The notes below the pieces were generated by a model. It had not been told where the DNA came from, ran no database searches, and saw only the letters and a list, made by a program, of their open reading frames with translations. From an uncultured Clostridia bacterium (GTDB taxonomy: Bacteria > Bacillota > Clostridia > Christensenellales > Aristaeellaceae): a DNA stretch of 40,720 bases. The stretch lies in NCBI GenBank assembly GCA_945877525.1, contig CAMDVP010000002.1, positions 1-40,720 of the forward strand, in the 5' to 3' direction. Shown here piece after piece: positions 19,066-27,367 of the stretch (positions are counted from its first letter, which is position 1; every line of letters begins with the position of its first letter). The position numbers and the translations under genes are program-made.

Positions 19066-20349
19066 ATGGCGGACAAGCTGCGCGTCGGTATTGTGGCCGA
19101 TGATATCACAGGCGCCAACGATGTGGGCGCCATGCTGGCCCGCAACGGCTATGTCTGCACGGTTATCTCCCTGGCGGAGAACCCGGTGCCCGGGGATTTC
19201 GAGGGCTCCGACGCGCTGGTGATCAACACGGGCAGCCGCCTGGACACGCCGGAAATGGCTGCGGAGAAGTCCGCACGGGCTGCGGCGTTCCTGCGCAGGA
19301 TGGGCTGTGATCGCTTTTCCGCGAAAACATGCAGCGTGTTTCGCGGAAACATTGGCGCGTCCCTGGATGCGGTGCAGGATGCGGTGGGTGAGGATTGTAC
19401 CATGGTGGTGCTGGGCTTTCCGGCCAACGGGCGCACCACGCTGCATGGCGTGCATTATGTGCGTGGCGTGCCTCTGGAAAGAACAGCCTTCGCTGCAGAT
19501 CCGGTGAACCCCATGCATCTGTCCCGCCTGCGGGACATCCTGGCCCAGCAGTCCAAGCGGCCAAGTGCGGAGTTTCCCTATGAATGGCTGGAATTGCCCC
19601 TGGAGAAACAGCAGATCCTGCTGGAGGAACTGAAGGCCCGGGCGCGGTACATCCTCTTTGATGTGCGGGATGACAACGACCTGCAGCTGATTGCCCGACT
19701 GATTGGCGGCGAACGCTCCATCGCCGGGGCCAGCGCCATCTTCGGCGCGCTGCCGCGGGTCTGGGGCTGCGCTGCCACACCGGTGCCCTGCCCCCTCCAT
19801 CCCTCCGTGCCGGGCACCCTGATCGTTTCCGGCAGCCTGACGCCCCAAACCCGTGCGCAGACCGCTGTGCTGCGGGAACACGGCATTCCCTGCGCAAGGC
19901 TTGATCCCGTCCTTCTGCTGGAGGAAAACTGTGATACATTATATGACCGGCTGACTGAAAAGCTGACCGCGCATTTGTCCGCCGGGCAGAGCGTGCTGCT
20001 GTGCGCCGATCAGGACAGCTGCCGCGTGGCCGACGCCGCGGCGCGAAGGGGCATAGATTCCCGGACCATGGGGCGGCGGATCACTTCTGCCCTGGCGCTT
20101 CTGGCCGGACGGGCCTGCCAGGCCGGCGGGGTGCGGCGCGTGCTGGTGGCCGGCGGCGAAACCAGCGACTGCGTCAGCGCTGCACTGGGTGTGCGCAGCA
20201 TGCGAATCTGGGAAGAACTGGAGCCCGGCATCCCCCTGATGACGGGGCGCACCCGGGACGGCGGGGAGCTGCTGCTGGTGTTCAAGTCGGGCAGCTTCGG
20301 TTCGGACGGCTTCCTGCTGGAAGCCATGCGGCGCATGAATCAAGCATAA
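19066..20349 (+). CDS. four-carbon acid sugar kinase family (DUF1537) protein
   Basis: VGIVADDITGANDVGAMLARNGY, FSAKTCSVFRGNIGASLDAV, LVSGSLTPQTRAQ and VLVAGGETSDCVSAALG motifs. Confidence 0.88.
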   Translation: MADKLRVGIVADDITGANDVGAMLARNGYVCTVISLAENPVPGDFEGSDALVINTGSRLDTPEMAAEKSARAAAFLRRMGCDRFSAKTCSVFRGNIGASLDAVQDAVGEDCTMVVLGFPANGRTTLHGVHYVRGVPLERTAFAADPVNPMHLSRLRDILAQQSKRPSAEFPYEWLELPLEKQQILLEELKARARYILFDVRDDNDLQLIARLIGGERSIAGASAIFGALPRVWGCAATPVPCPLHPSVPGTLIVSGSLTPQTRAQTAVLREHGIPCARLDPVLLLEENCDTLYDRLTEKLTAHLSAGQSVLLCADQDSCRVADAAARRGIDSRTMGRRITSALALLAGRACQAGGVRRVLVAGGETSDCVSAALGVRSMRIWEELEPGIPLMTGRTRDGGELLLVFKSGSFGSDGFLLEAMRRMNQA

Positions 20350-20362
20350 CGGAGGAATTCCC

Positions 20363-22051
20363 ATGAAGCTGATTAAAGAACCTGTTCTGCGGGTGGAAGC
20401 TGACCTGTACGCCCTCGAATTCCTGCCTGACCGGCCCGCTGCGCGCGTGACCGACCAACGGGGCGATGTGGTGGGCGATCTCTTTCTTGTGTCCTCCTGC
20501 CATGCGCGGGAAGGCTATGACGTCACTTCCCGACTGTCTGCGTGGACGGTGGAGGAGGGGCCGGAGGAAATCCAACTGACGGCGGAGGCCGACTCCCTCG
20601 TATGGAAGCGGAAGCGGATTACCCTGCGGCTGCTGCGGGACCGCATCCTCTACGGCATAACTGTGGAGGGCGAGGGCACGCTGACGGAAACCGAGCTGCT
20701 CAGCGGCCTGTATACCGGCTGCAGCCGCCGCTTTACCAGCGCGCGGTTCTATTCCGGCTTTCGGGGTGAAACCCTGTTCAATCCCGAGCCTGACGGCAGC
20801 GAGGTCTATCAGCGCCCGCTGAACGAGCGCTCCCTTATCGATATGACCGGTGTACCCATTCCCGGGAGAGACGGCTGGTTCTTTACCCCGCCGCCCTTCT
20901 GCTTTGTGCTGCGCCGGGGCATCACCTGCATGACCCTGGGCGTGGCGGCCAGGCCCGGGCAGCACACATTCACCGAGGTGGAATACACAGGCGGCAGCGG
21001 TCAGGGGCTGATCGTCCGCTATGAGGGCCGCACCCGGGTGCAGGGGACGTATGACCTGCCGGAGGTTCACATGATCTTTGGCACGGACGAATACGCCCTG
21101 CTTGGCGAGTTCTGCAAGGCCGAACGCCTGCCCTGCAGCCATGAGGAAACGCCTGCGTGGTGGAGGCGGCCCATCTTCTGCGGCTGGGGTGCGCAAAGCG
21201 CCCTGTCCCGGGACGAGCATCAGCCCGCGCCTGCCCTGGCCTGCCAGACGTTCTATGAAAAATTCACCGCTTCTCTGGATGCGAAGGGAATTGACCCCGG
21301 CACCATCGTCATCGACGACAAGTGGCAGCAGGCTTATGGTCTGAATGCCCCTGACCCTGTCAAATGGCCGGACATGAAGGGGTTCATCCGAAGCATGCAT
21401 CAGAAGGGGCGACGGGTGCTGCTCTGGCTTAAGGCGTGGGATTGCGAGGGCGTGGATGCTGATCTGTGCATTCGCGACTTTGCGGGAAATCCGCTTTCCA
21501 TTGACCCTGAGCATCCGGCGTATCAGGCTCTGTTTGCGAGAGCCTGCCGGGAACTGCTGTCCCCGGAGGGGCTGGATGCCGACGGCTTCAAGATTGATTT
21601 CACCGCTCGTATGCCCACCTGTCCGGGCTGCAGGCAGTACGGCGAGCACTGGGGGCTGGAGCTGATGCGCGACTACCTGGCTATGGTCTACGACAGTGCC
21701 AAGGCCGTCAAGTCCGATGCCCTGGTGATGTGTCACTGCCCCCATCCCTACTTGGCTGACAAGCTGGACATGATCCGCCTGAACGATGTGAACACCGGCC
21801 GCCCCGTATGCCGGCAAATGCGTCACCGCGCCGCTGTGGTGCGCGCAGCTATGCCCGACCGGCTGATTGATACGGACAACTGGCCCATGCCGGACAAGGC
21901 CTCCTGGCTGGACTATGTGCGTATTCAGCCCGAGCTGGGCGTGCCGTCGCTGTATTATCTGTGGCACATGGACAACAGCCCCGAGGATATCACCGACGAG
22001 GATCTTGAGGTGGTCCGGGAAAGCTGGCGGCGCTGGAACAGCGGCGAATAA
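20363..22051 (+). CDS. putative glycoside hydrolase with clan GH-D/GH31-like (beta/alpha)8 barrel
   Basis: PGTIVIDDKWQQAYGLNAPDPVKWPDMKGFIRSMHQKGRRVLLWLKAWD...DGFKIDFTARMPTCPGC resembles GH36/GH31 barrels, with a candidate nucleophile Asp in KIDF. Exact family uncertain. Confidence 0.7.
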   Translation: MKLIKEPVLRVEADLYALEFLPDRPAARVTDQRGDVVGDLFLVSSCHAREGYDVTSRLSAWTVEEGPEEIQLTAEADSLVWKRKRITLRLLRDRILYGITVEGEGTLTETELLSGLYTGCSRRFTSARFYSGFRGETLFNPEPDGSEVYQRPLNERSLIDMTGVPIPGRDGWFFTPPPFCFVLRRGITCMTLGVAARPGQHTFTEVEYTGGSGQGLIVRYEGRTRVQGTYDLPEVHMIFGTDEYALLGEFCKAERLPCSHEETPAWWRRPIFCGWGAQSALSRDEHQPAPALACQTFYEKFTASLDAKGIDPGTIVIDDKWQQAYGLNAPDPVKWPDMKGFIRSMHQKGRRVLLWLKAWDCEGVDADLCIRDFAGNPLSIDPEHPAYQALFARACRELLSPEGLDADGFKIDFTARMPTCPGCRQYGEHWGLELMRDYLAMVYDSAKAVKSDALVMCHCPHPYLADKLDMIRLNDVNTGRPVCRQMRHRAAVVRAAMPDRLIDTDNWPMPDKASWLDYVRIQPELGVPSLYYLWHMDNSPEDITDEDLEVVRESWRRWNSGE

Positions 22052-22080
22052 TGTATTGAATGATCCGGAGGTATGCCGAT

Positions 22081-24645
22081 ATGCGTCTGCCCCTGCTTGA
22101 TTCCTGTGATGTGCTGATTGCCGGCAGCGGCCTGTCCGCCATGGCCCGGGCCCTGGAGCTTGCCGATGGACATCGGGTGCTGCTGGTGTCGGAGGACACC
22201 TGCCTGTATGCCGATCTGGATCGTTCCTGCGACTGGCGTCTTCCGCAGAACCTGCCCGAAGCGCTTCGAACGCAGCTGTTTCCCGAAGCGCTTCGCCGGG
22301 AAAACGGTCTGTTTCATCCGGACGGGCTGAAGCGCCACGGTGAGCGTTTGATGGCGCAGCGGGGCGTTTCCCTGCTGTATGCCTGTCAGGTGCTGGGACG
22401 GGCGGGGGACTGCGCTGTGATTGCCCATAAATCCGGTCTGTATGCCATCCGCTGTGCTCAGGCTATAGACGCCCGGGCTGGGGAACGGCTTTCCCGGCCT
22501 TGCTATTGCCTGCAGACCATGCGCGGACGGGAACTGCAGGTGCTTCGGATTCCCATGGCGGAGGAGGGCATCCTGCCGCAGACCCTGTTCTGCCGTTATG
22601 AAACAGCCTTAACATGCCTGCCGAAGGGAAATACGCTGGCCCGGGGCGGATATGCCCTGACGGAGGCGGAGGGGCTTCACTTCTCGCCTGCGCCCATGCC
22701 GCACTTGGCCGATGTGCTCCTGGGATTGCAGGATCCGCTGCGGCATAATCCGCTGTTCGATCAGGCGGAACAGACTGTCGAGCTTCCCGGTCTGTCTGCG
22801 CAGGAGGATGCATACGATGCGGTGGTTGTGGGCGGCGGCACTGCCGGCGCGGCAGCGGCACTGTTCTGTGCCCGGCAGGGGCTGAAGACACTGCTGATGG
22901 AAATGAACCATCAGCTGGGCGGCACGGCCACGGCAGGCGGCGTGAGTACCTACTGGTTCGGCCTGCGCGAAGGCGCCACCCGGCAGATTGACCAGGCGGT
23001 GGCGGAATACTGCCGCCGTCTTGACCTGCCCCGGCAGGCCTGCCTGTGGAGCGAGGACGATACCTTCCCGCCGGATCTGAAGGCTCATGCGCTGCTGGGC
23101 CTGTGCCTGGATGCGGGGGTGGACATTCATCTGGGCAGTCTGGCGTGCGGCGTCAGGCGGGAGGGGCAGCGCGTGACGGGCGTGTACGAGGCGCAGGAGG
23201 GCGCGCTGCGTTATCATGCTGCAAGCATGATTCTTGACTGTACCGGTGATGGCGATGTGTGCATGTTTGCCGGAGCGGCGCATACCTATGGCAGCGAACG
23301 GGACTGCATGACCTACTGGGCTTCCCTGGCCCAGTACACTGCGCCGGATCAGTACAGAAACAATTTCTCCACCATGGTGCATGTGGGCGACCCGCGGGAC
23401 TATACCCGCTTTATCCAGGCGGGCAGGCTCCGGGGCAAGGACATGTATGACCATGGCCGGTATGTGGCGGTGCGGGAATCCCGGCATATCCGCGGCATGG
23501 CGCAGGTAACCCTGGATGCGATCCTGTCGATGAAGCCGACGGAGCAGATGCTGTATACCTGCTTCAGCAACTATGATCCCAAGGGCCGCCTGACGGATGA
23601 TCGGGCGTACTTTGGGCTTTTGTGCCCCAATCAGCGAATTCCCGTGCCCCGGGGCGCTGTGATTCCTGTGGATGGGTCGGGCTGTCCGCTGGAGGGCCTG
23701 CTGGTGGGCGGCAAGGCCATCAGCTGCACCCATGATGCGTTCCCGGGCATCCGCATGCAGCCGGATTTGCAGCGGCAGGGGCTGGCCCTGGCGGCGCTGG
23801 CGGGGCAGTGCATTGCCCAGGGCGTTCCTGCCTGGGAGGCCCGTGGGGTGGACGAGGCGATCCTGTCCCTTGGTGGTGATACGGCCCGCCCCGATTACGA
23901 AGCTGTGCCGCCCCTTGACAGGACGATTGCGTCCCTTCGCGGCAACGAGCCCTGGGAATGGCTGGATGCGCCGGCGGATGCCTGCACAGTCCGGGTGGAG
24001 CCGGTGGTACAGGTGATGACGGCACCCCCGGCGGAGGCCCTGCCGCTCCTGCGCGAGGCGTGGAAGCAGGCCGAAGCGCCGGAGCTGCGCCTGCTGCTGG
24101 CCCGGCTGCTTCTGTGGCATGGCGACGAGCGCGGCGCAGGGGTCGTCATCCGCACGGCGGAAACCATGATGGACGCGGCAGATGGGCTTCCCCGGCGCAT
24201 CGGGTCGGTGAACTACGGTCAGCTGCTACCCGACCATGGGCTGATGCCGGAACTTGTCTATCTGCTCAACAGCCTGAGCCATACGACTTCCGCCGATGTG
24301 ATGCCCGTGCTGTCGCGCATGGTGGCGCGGCTGGAAACCTCCGCGCGGGATTGGCACGATTTGCGGGCCGGCATCTACTGCTACTGCGAATGTCCCGCCT
24401 ATGTGGCCCTGGGCCGCAGGGACAGGGCGCTGATTCCACTGATCCGGCGGATTCTGGCTCTGCCGGAACTGAACAGCCCCGCAGCGGATGGACTTTTGCA
24501 GGAGCGCTTTGACATGCTGCGGATCACGCTACTGAATGCGCTGCACGCCCTGGGGGAGGATACGGGCCGCACGGGCCTGGAGGCCTATCTGCAGGACGAG
24601 CGGCGTCCCTTTGCGCTGGCTGCCGCCACGCTGCTGAAGTCATGA
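22081..24645 (+). CDS. FAD-dependent oxidoreductase (FAD_oxidored family) with extra N-terminal Rossmann-like segment and C-terminal helical repeat region
   Basis: DAVVVGGGTAGAAAALFCARQGLKTLLMEMNHQLGGTATAGGVSTYWFG. Start ATG 22081 preceded by CCGGAGG. Confidence 0.85.
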   Translation: MRLPLLDSCDVLIAGSGLSAMARALELADGHRVLLVSEDTCLYADLDRSCDWRLPQNLPEALRTQLFPEALRRENGLFHPDGLKRHGERLMAQRGVSLLYACQVLGRAGDCAVIAHKSGLYAIRCAQAIDARAGERLSRPCYCLQTMRGRELQVLRIPMAEEGILPQTLFCRYETALTCLPKGNTLARGGYALTEAEGLHFSPAPMPHLADVLLGLQDPLRHNPLFDQAEQTVELPGLSAQEDAYDAVVVGGGTAGAAAALFCARQGLKTLLMEMNHQLGGTATAGGVSTYWFGLREGATRQIDQAVAEYCRRLDLPRQACLWSEDDTFPPDLKAHALLGLCLDAGVDIHLGSLACGVRREGQRVTGVYEAQEGALRYHAASMILDCTGDGDVCMFAGAAHTYGSERDCMTYWASLAQYTAPDQYRNNFSTMVHVGDPRDYTRFIQAGRLRGKDMYDHGRYVAVRESRHIRGMAQVTLDAILSMKPTEQMLYTCFSNYDPKGRLTDDRAYFGLLCPNQRIPVPRGAVIPVDGSGCPLEGLLVGGKAISCTHDAFPGIRMQPDLQRQGLALAALAGQCIAQGVPAWEARGVDEAILSLGGDTARPDYEAVPPLDRTIASLRGNEPWEWLDAPADACTVRVEPVVQVMTAPPAEALPLLREAWKQAEAPELRLLLARLLLWHGDERGAGVVIRTAETMMDAADGLPRRIGSVNYGQLLPDHGLMPELVYLLNSLSHTTSADVMPVLSRMVARLETSARDWHDLRAGIYCYCECPAYVALGRRDRALIPLIRRILALPELNSPAADGLLQERFDMLRITLLNALHALGEDTGRTGLEAYLQDERRPFALAAATLLKS

Positions 24646-24704
24646 AAGTCAAAGGCAAGGGAATACTGCATGGGTGTTTCTCTTCATCATCTATCCGAAA
24701 AGGA

Positions 24705-24735
24705 ACCCGGCGCTTCATGCGGAGCGCCGGGTTTT
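24705..24735 (+). terminator. intrinsic terminator after the FAD oxidoreductase
   Basis: ACCCGGCGCT-tcatgcgg-AGCGCCGGGT followed by TTT. Confidence 0.85.
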
Positions 24736-24779
24736 CCATGCCTTCAGAAGGGAACTTATACTATTCTCAAATTCACCTG

Positions 24780-24975
24780 ATACTATTCTTATTCTAAACG
24801 ATTATAAGGATGCGGTGCGAAGGAGTGCAGAGGGCGACGGCTCGCCAGTGGCGAGTCCGCCGAAGGCGGAAGTCGAAAGCGAAGCGACGATGACCGCAAA
24901 GCCCTCTGCTCGCCTCCGCAGAGGCGAAATCCTTTTGCCGCATACGAAAGATATGATTTAGAAACAGATTAGTAT
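24780..24975. repeat. MITE-like palindromic element with imperfect terminal inverted repeats and internal hairpins
   Basis: Left end ATACTATTCTTATTCTAAACGATT; reverse complement of right end ATACTAATCTGTTTCTAAATCAT. Inside: GCAGAGGGC/GCCCTCTGC, CTCGCCagtGGCGAG, CCGCCgaaGGCGG, TCGCCTCcgcaGAGGCGA. Confidence 0.7.
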
Positions 24976-25114
24976 GACACATCTACTCGTGCCTTTTCCA
25001 TTCAGGCGTCCGGTGATTCCACTCACCGCAGCGCTGCTGCGCCTCGTTCCATTCCCGCCCGCCAGAATGAAAAATACGCTTCGTATCTTGTGCCATTTTC
25101 ATTTGAGAAAAGTA

Positions 25115-25780
25115 TTAAGGCTGCGGCCAGGGACGGGCGGGCTTGTAGCCGCTCCGCAGCAGGAAATCTTCCCGCACGCTGTCCGAAACACCCTGCAGCG
25201 TGATGCCTGCGCGCTTGGCCTCCAGCGCCATGCGGCAGCTGTTTTCCAGCACCTCCAGGCCGGTGCATGCCTCCTGCAGGGAGGTGTCATACACCATCAC
25301 GCCGTGATTTTTCATCAGGATGATATTGCCGTGAGCGCCGGCCTCCTCGATGGCGCAGGCCAAAGCGTTGCTGCCCGGATGGGCGTAGTCCACCCGCTCG
25401 ATCCGCTGCAGGTAGTACATGTTTTCCACAAACAGATTCTGGGGGATTTCCAGATCGCTGGAGGCTGCGAGGGTTGTGTAGAAGGGCGAAACATGCACCG
25501 CTGCCCCGGCCCAGGGCGTGCGGCGGTACAGCCCCAGGTGGCATGGAAGCTCCTTGGAGGGCTTGCGGCCGGTGAACTGCCCCGTGGCAATGTCGCACAG
25601 GGCAAAGTCCTCCTCCCGCAGGGCGTCAAAGCGCGTGCCGCTGGCGGTGACAACCGCCTGCTCCTCGCTGATGCGCACGCTCATGTTGCCCGCGCTGCCC
25701 CAGGTCAAATGATGCTCCATGATCCATTGACCCCAGCGGATCATCCCCGCTACGGCTTCCTCATAGCTTGCAAACTTCAT
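25115..25780 (-). CDS. class II aldolase/adducin-family sugar-phosphate aldolase
   Basis: WGSAGNMSVRI, SGTRFDALREEDFALCDIATGQ, PSKELPCHLGLY, ILMKNHGVMVYDTSLQEA. Confidence 0.88.
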   Translation of the reverse strand: MKFASYEEAVAGMIRWGQWIMEHHLTWGSAGNMSVRISEEQAVVTASGTRFDALREEDFALCDIATGQFTGRKPSKELPCHLGLYRRTPWAGAAVHVSPFYTTLAASSDLEIPQNLFVENMYYLQRIERVDYAHPGSNALACAIEEAGAHGNIILMKNHGVMVYDTSLQEACTGLEVLENSCRMALEAKRAGITLQGVSDSVREDFLLRSGYKPARPWPQP

Positions 25781-27215
25781 GCTTTTTCTCCTCTCCCAGT
25801 GCGATGATCTGTTTCATCAGCGGCTTGTACGTCTGCTGATAGATGTCTGTATAAGCCCGGTGCAGGGCTGCCTCCGGCTCCAGGGTACGCGCCATGGACA
25901 GCGGGGGCATCACGGAAGTTCCTGTGGCCGGGCCAGAGGCTATTCGCGCAGCGCCGTACAGGGTACCCTCCTCCTCGGCGGGCAGGCAGACCTGCGCGCC
26001 GGTAACGTCTGCCAGTGTCTGCATCAGCCGTTCATGCCTTGTCAGTCCGCCGGCGCATACCAGGCGAGGCTGCTCGCCCATGGCTTCCAGCACACAGCGG
26101 GTTTCCATGGCAAGCCCCTCGTAGATTGCTGCTGCCAGTGCGCCGCGGGTGGCGTCGGCCCGTAGCCCTGCCAATGCGGCGCAGGCGTGGGGCTCCAGGT
26201 GGGGCGCGCCGCTGCCGGATAGGTAGGGCAGATAGACCATGCCCGTGGGGCGGGAAACTGCGGCGGCCTCAGCCATGAATGAGGCGTAATCCTCCCCGGG
26301 GAAAAGCAGATTCTTCCAGCAGTTGACCGAGGCGCCGGCGGACTGGATGGAGCCCAGACAGGTGTACCGGCCTGTTGGCGACGGCCCGTAGGATAGTCCG
26401 CTGAGCGCATCCTCCGGGGCGTAAGTCTTTTTTTCGCAGAGCATCACCTGCGCCGTGCCCATGGACACCATGACCCCGCCCCGGGTTAGAACGTCCGCAC
26501 CAAAGGCGGCGCAAACATGGTCGTGTCCGGCAATGCACACGGGAATGCCGCCCGGCAGTCCCATCACGCCCGGCAGTGTTTCGCCCATGGGCATGCCTGG
26601 GGCGGCGATGGGCGGCAGCACAGTTTCCGGCAGGCCCAGCGCTGCCAGAAAGCTCCTGTCCCAGCACCGCTGCGGCAGGCTGAAGGCCAGGGTGCGGGCT
26701 GCCAGGGTTTCGTCGGTTGCCATGCGCCCGGTCAGCAGCAGCGCCGCCTGCTCGACCACACCCAGAAAGCAGACGTCCCCGATGGGCTCCGAAAGCCCTG
26801 CCGCCATGTCCAGCAGCTTAAAGACGCCATACTTGTAGCTCATAGGCAATCCGGTCTGACGGCTGCGTTCGGCAAAGGCCGGTGAGTTCCGGAGCCGGTC
26901 AAACACCTCCATGGACCGTCCGTCATACCACGGGCGGATAGAGGTAAGCATCGCCCCTGTTTTACGGGAAACGAAGCCGCCGGATTCCGCCATGCCCGTC
27001 AATGCTACGGCGGTTGCATCGGACAGCCCGGGCAGTCCGGACAGCAGCTGTCGGAGGGACTCCTGCAGGCCATCCTGGGGAAAGCAGGTATAGGCGCCTT
27101 CTGGCCCGGTGGGCGTGGGTATGCGGCTCAGGCCCGCGCAACGCCCCTCTGTCGTGTACAGTGCAGCCTTCCAGCTGGTGGAGCCCAAATCCAGGGCAAG
27201 AATCACCGCTGTCAT
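25761..27215 (-). CDS. FGGY-family carbohydrate kinase
   Basis: ILALDLGSTSWKAALY, ALTGMAESGGFV, CIAGHDHVCAAFGADVL, YLPYLSGSGAPH, RLVCAGGLTRHERLMQTLADVTGAQV. Confidence 0.93.
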   Translation of the reverse strand: MTAVILALDLGSTSWKAALYTTEGRCAGLSRIPTPTGPEGAYTCFPQDGLQESLRQLLSGLPGLSDATAVALTGMAESGGFVSRKTGAMLTSIRPWYDGRSMEVFDRLRNSPAFAERSRQTGLPMSYKYGVFKLLDMAAGLSEPIGDVCFLGVVEQAALLLTGRMATDETLAARTLAFSLPQRCWDRSFLAALGLPETVLPPIAAPGMPMGETLPGVMGLPGGIPVCIAGHDHVCAAFGADVLTRGGVMVSMGTAQVMLCEKKTYAPEDALSGLSYGPSPTGRYTCLGSIQSAGASVNCWKNLLFPGEDYASFMAEAAAVSRPTGMVYLPYLSGSGAPHLEPHACAALAGLRADATRGALAAAIYEGLAMETRCVLEAMGEQPRLVCAGGLTRHERLMQTLADVTGAQVCLPAEEEGTLYGAARIASGPATGTSVMPPLSMARTLEPEAALHRAYTDIYQQTYKPLMKQIIALGEEKKHEVCKL

Positions 27216-27299
27216 CTCCTGTCATATTTTTTCACCATTGTAGCACGATCGCCAGCCGGATTCAAGAAAAAATCCGCAAGGGCTGCCCGGCCCCTCCAT

Positions 27300-27328
27300 T
27301 TGCATTTCCTTCATGGGTATGCTATAAT
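27300..27328 (+). promoter_or_regulatory. promoter for the DeoR-family regulator
   Basis: TTGCAT (27300-27305), 17 nt, extended -10 TGCTATAAT (TATAAT 27323-27328). Confidence 0.65.
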
Positions 27329-27367
27329 GAACATATATGGTATTTTTTCCATGAGGGGGCGGTGCCC

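Noticed and set aside
18217-19881. 554-aa minus-strand ORF
   Set aside because: Antisense to the aldolase and DUF1537 kinase genes; no recognisable domain.
20282-21967. 561-aa minus-strand ORF
   Set aside because: Antisense to the putative glycoside hydrolase; no recognisable domain.
22257-22295. Two copies of palindrome CGAAGCGCTTCG 27 bp apart
   Set aside because: Lies inside the FAD oxidoreductase coding frame and encodes PEALR twice; most simply a coding coincidence.
22609-24120. 503-aa minus-strand ORF
   Set aside because: Antisense to the FAD oxidoreductase; spurious composition.
24780-25115. CRISPR array in the repeat-rich intergenic region
   Set aside because: The repeats are inverted arms of palindromes rather than regularly spaced direct repeats; no cas genes.
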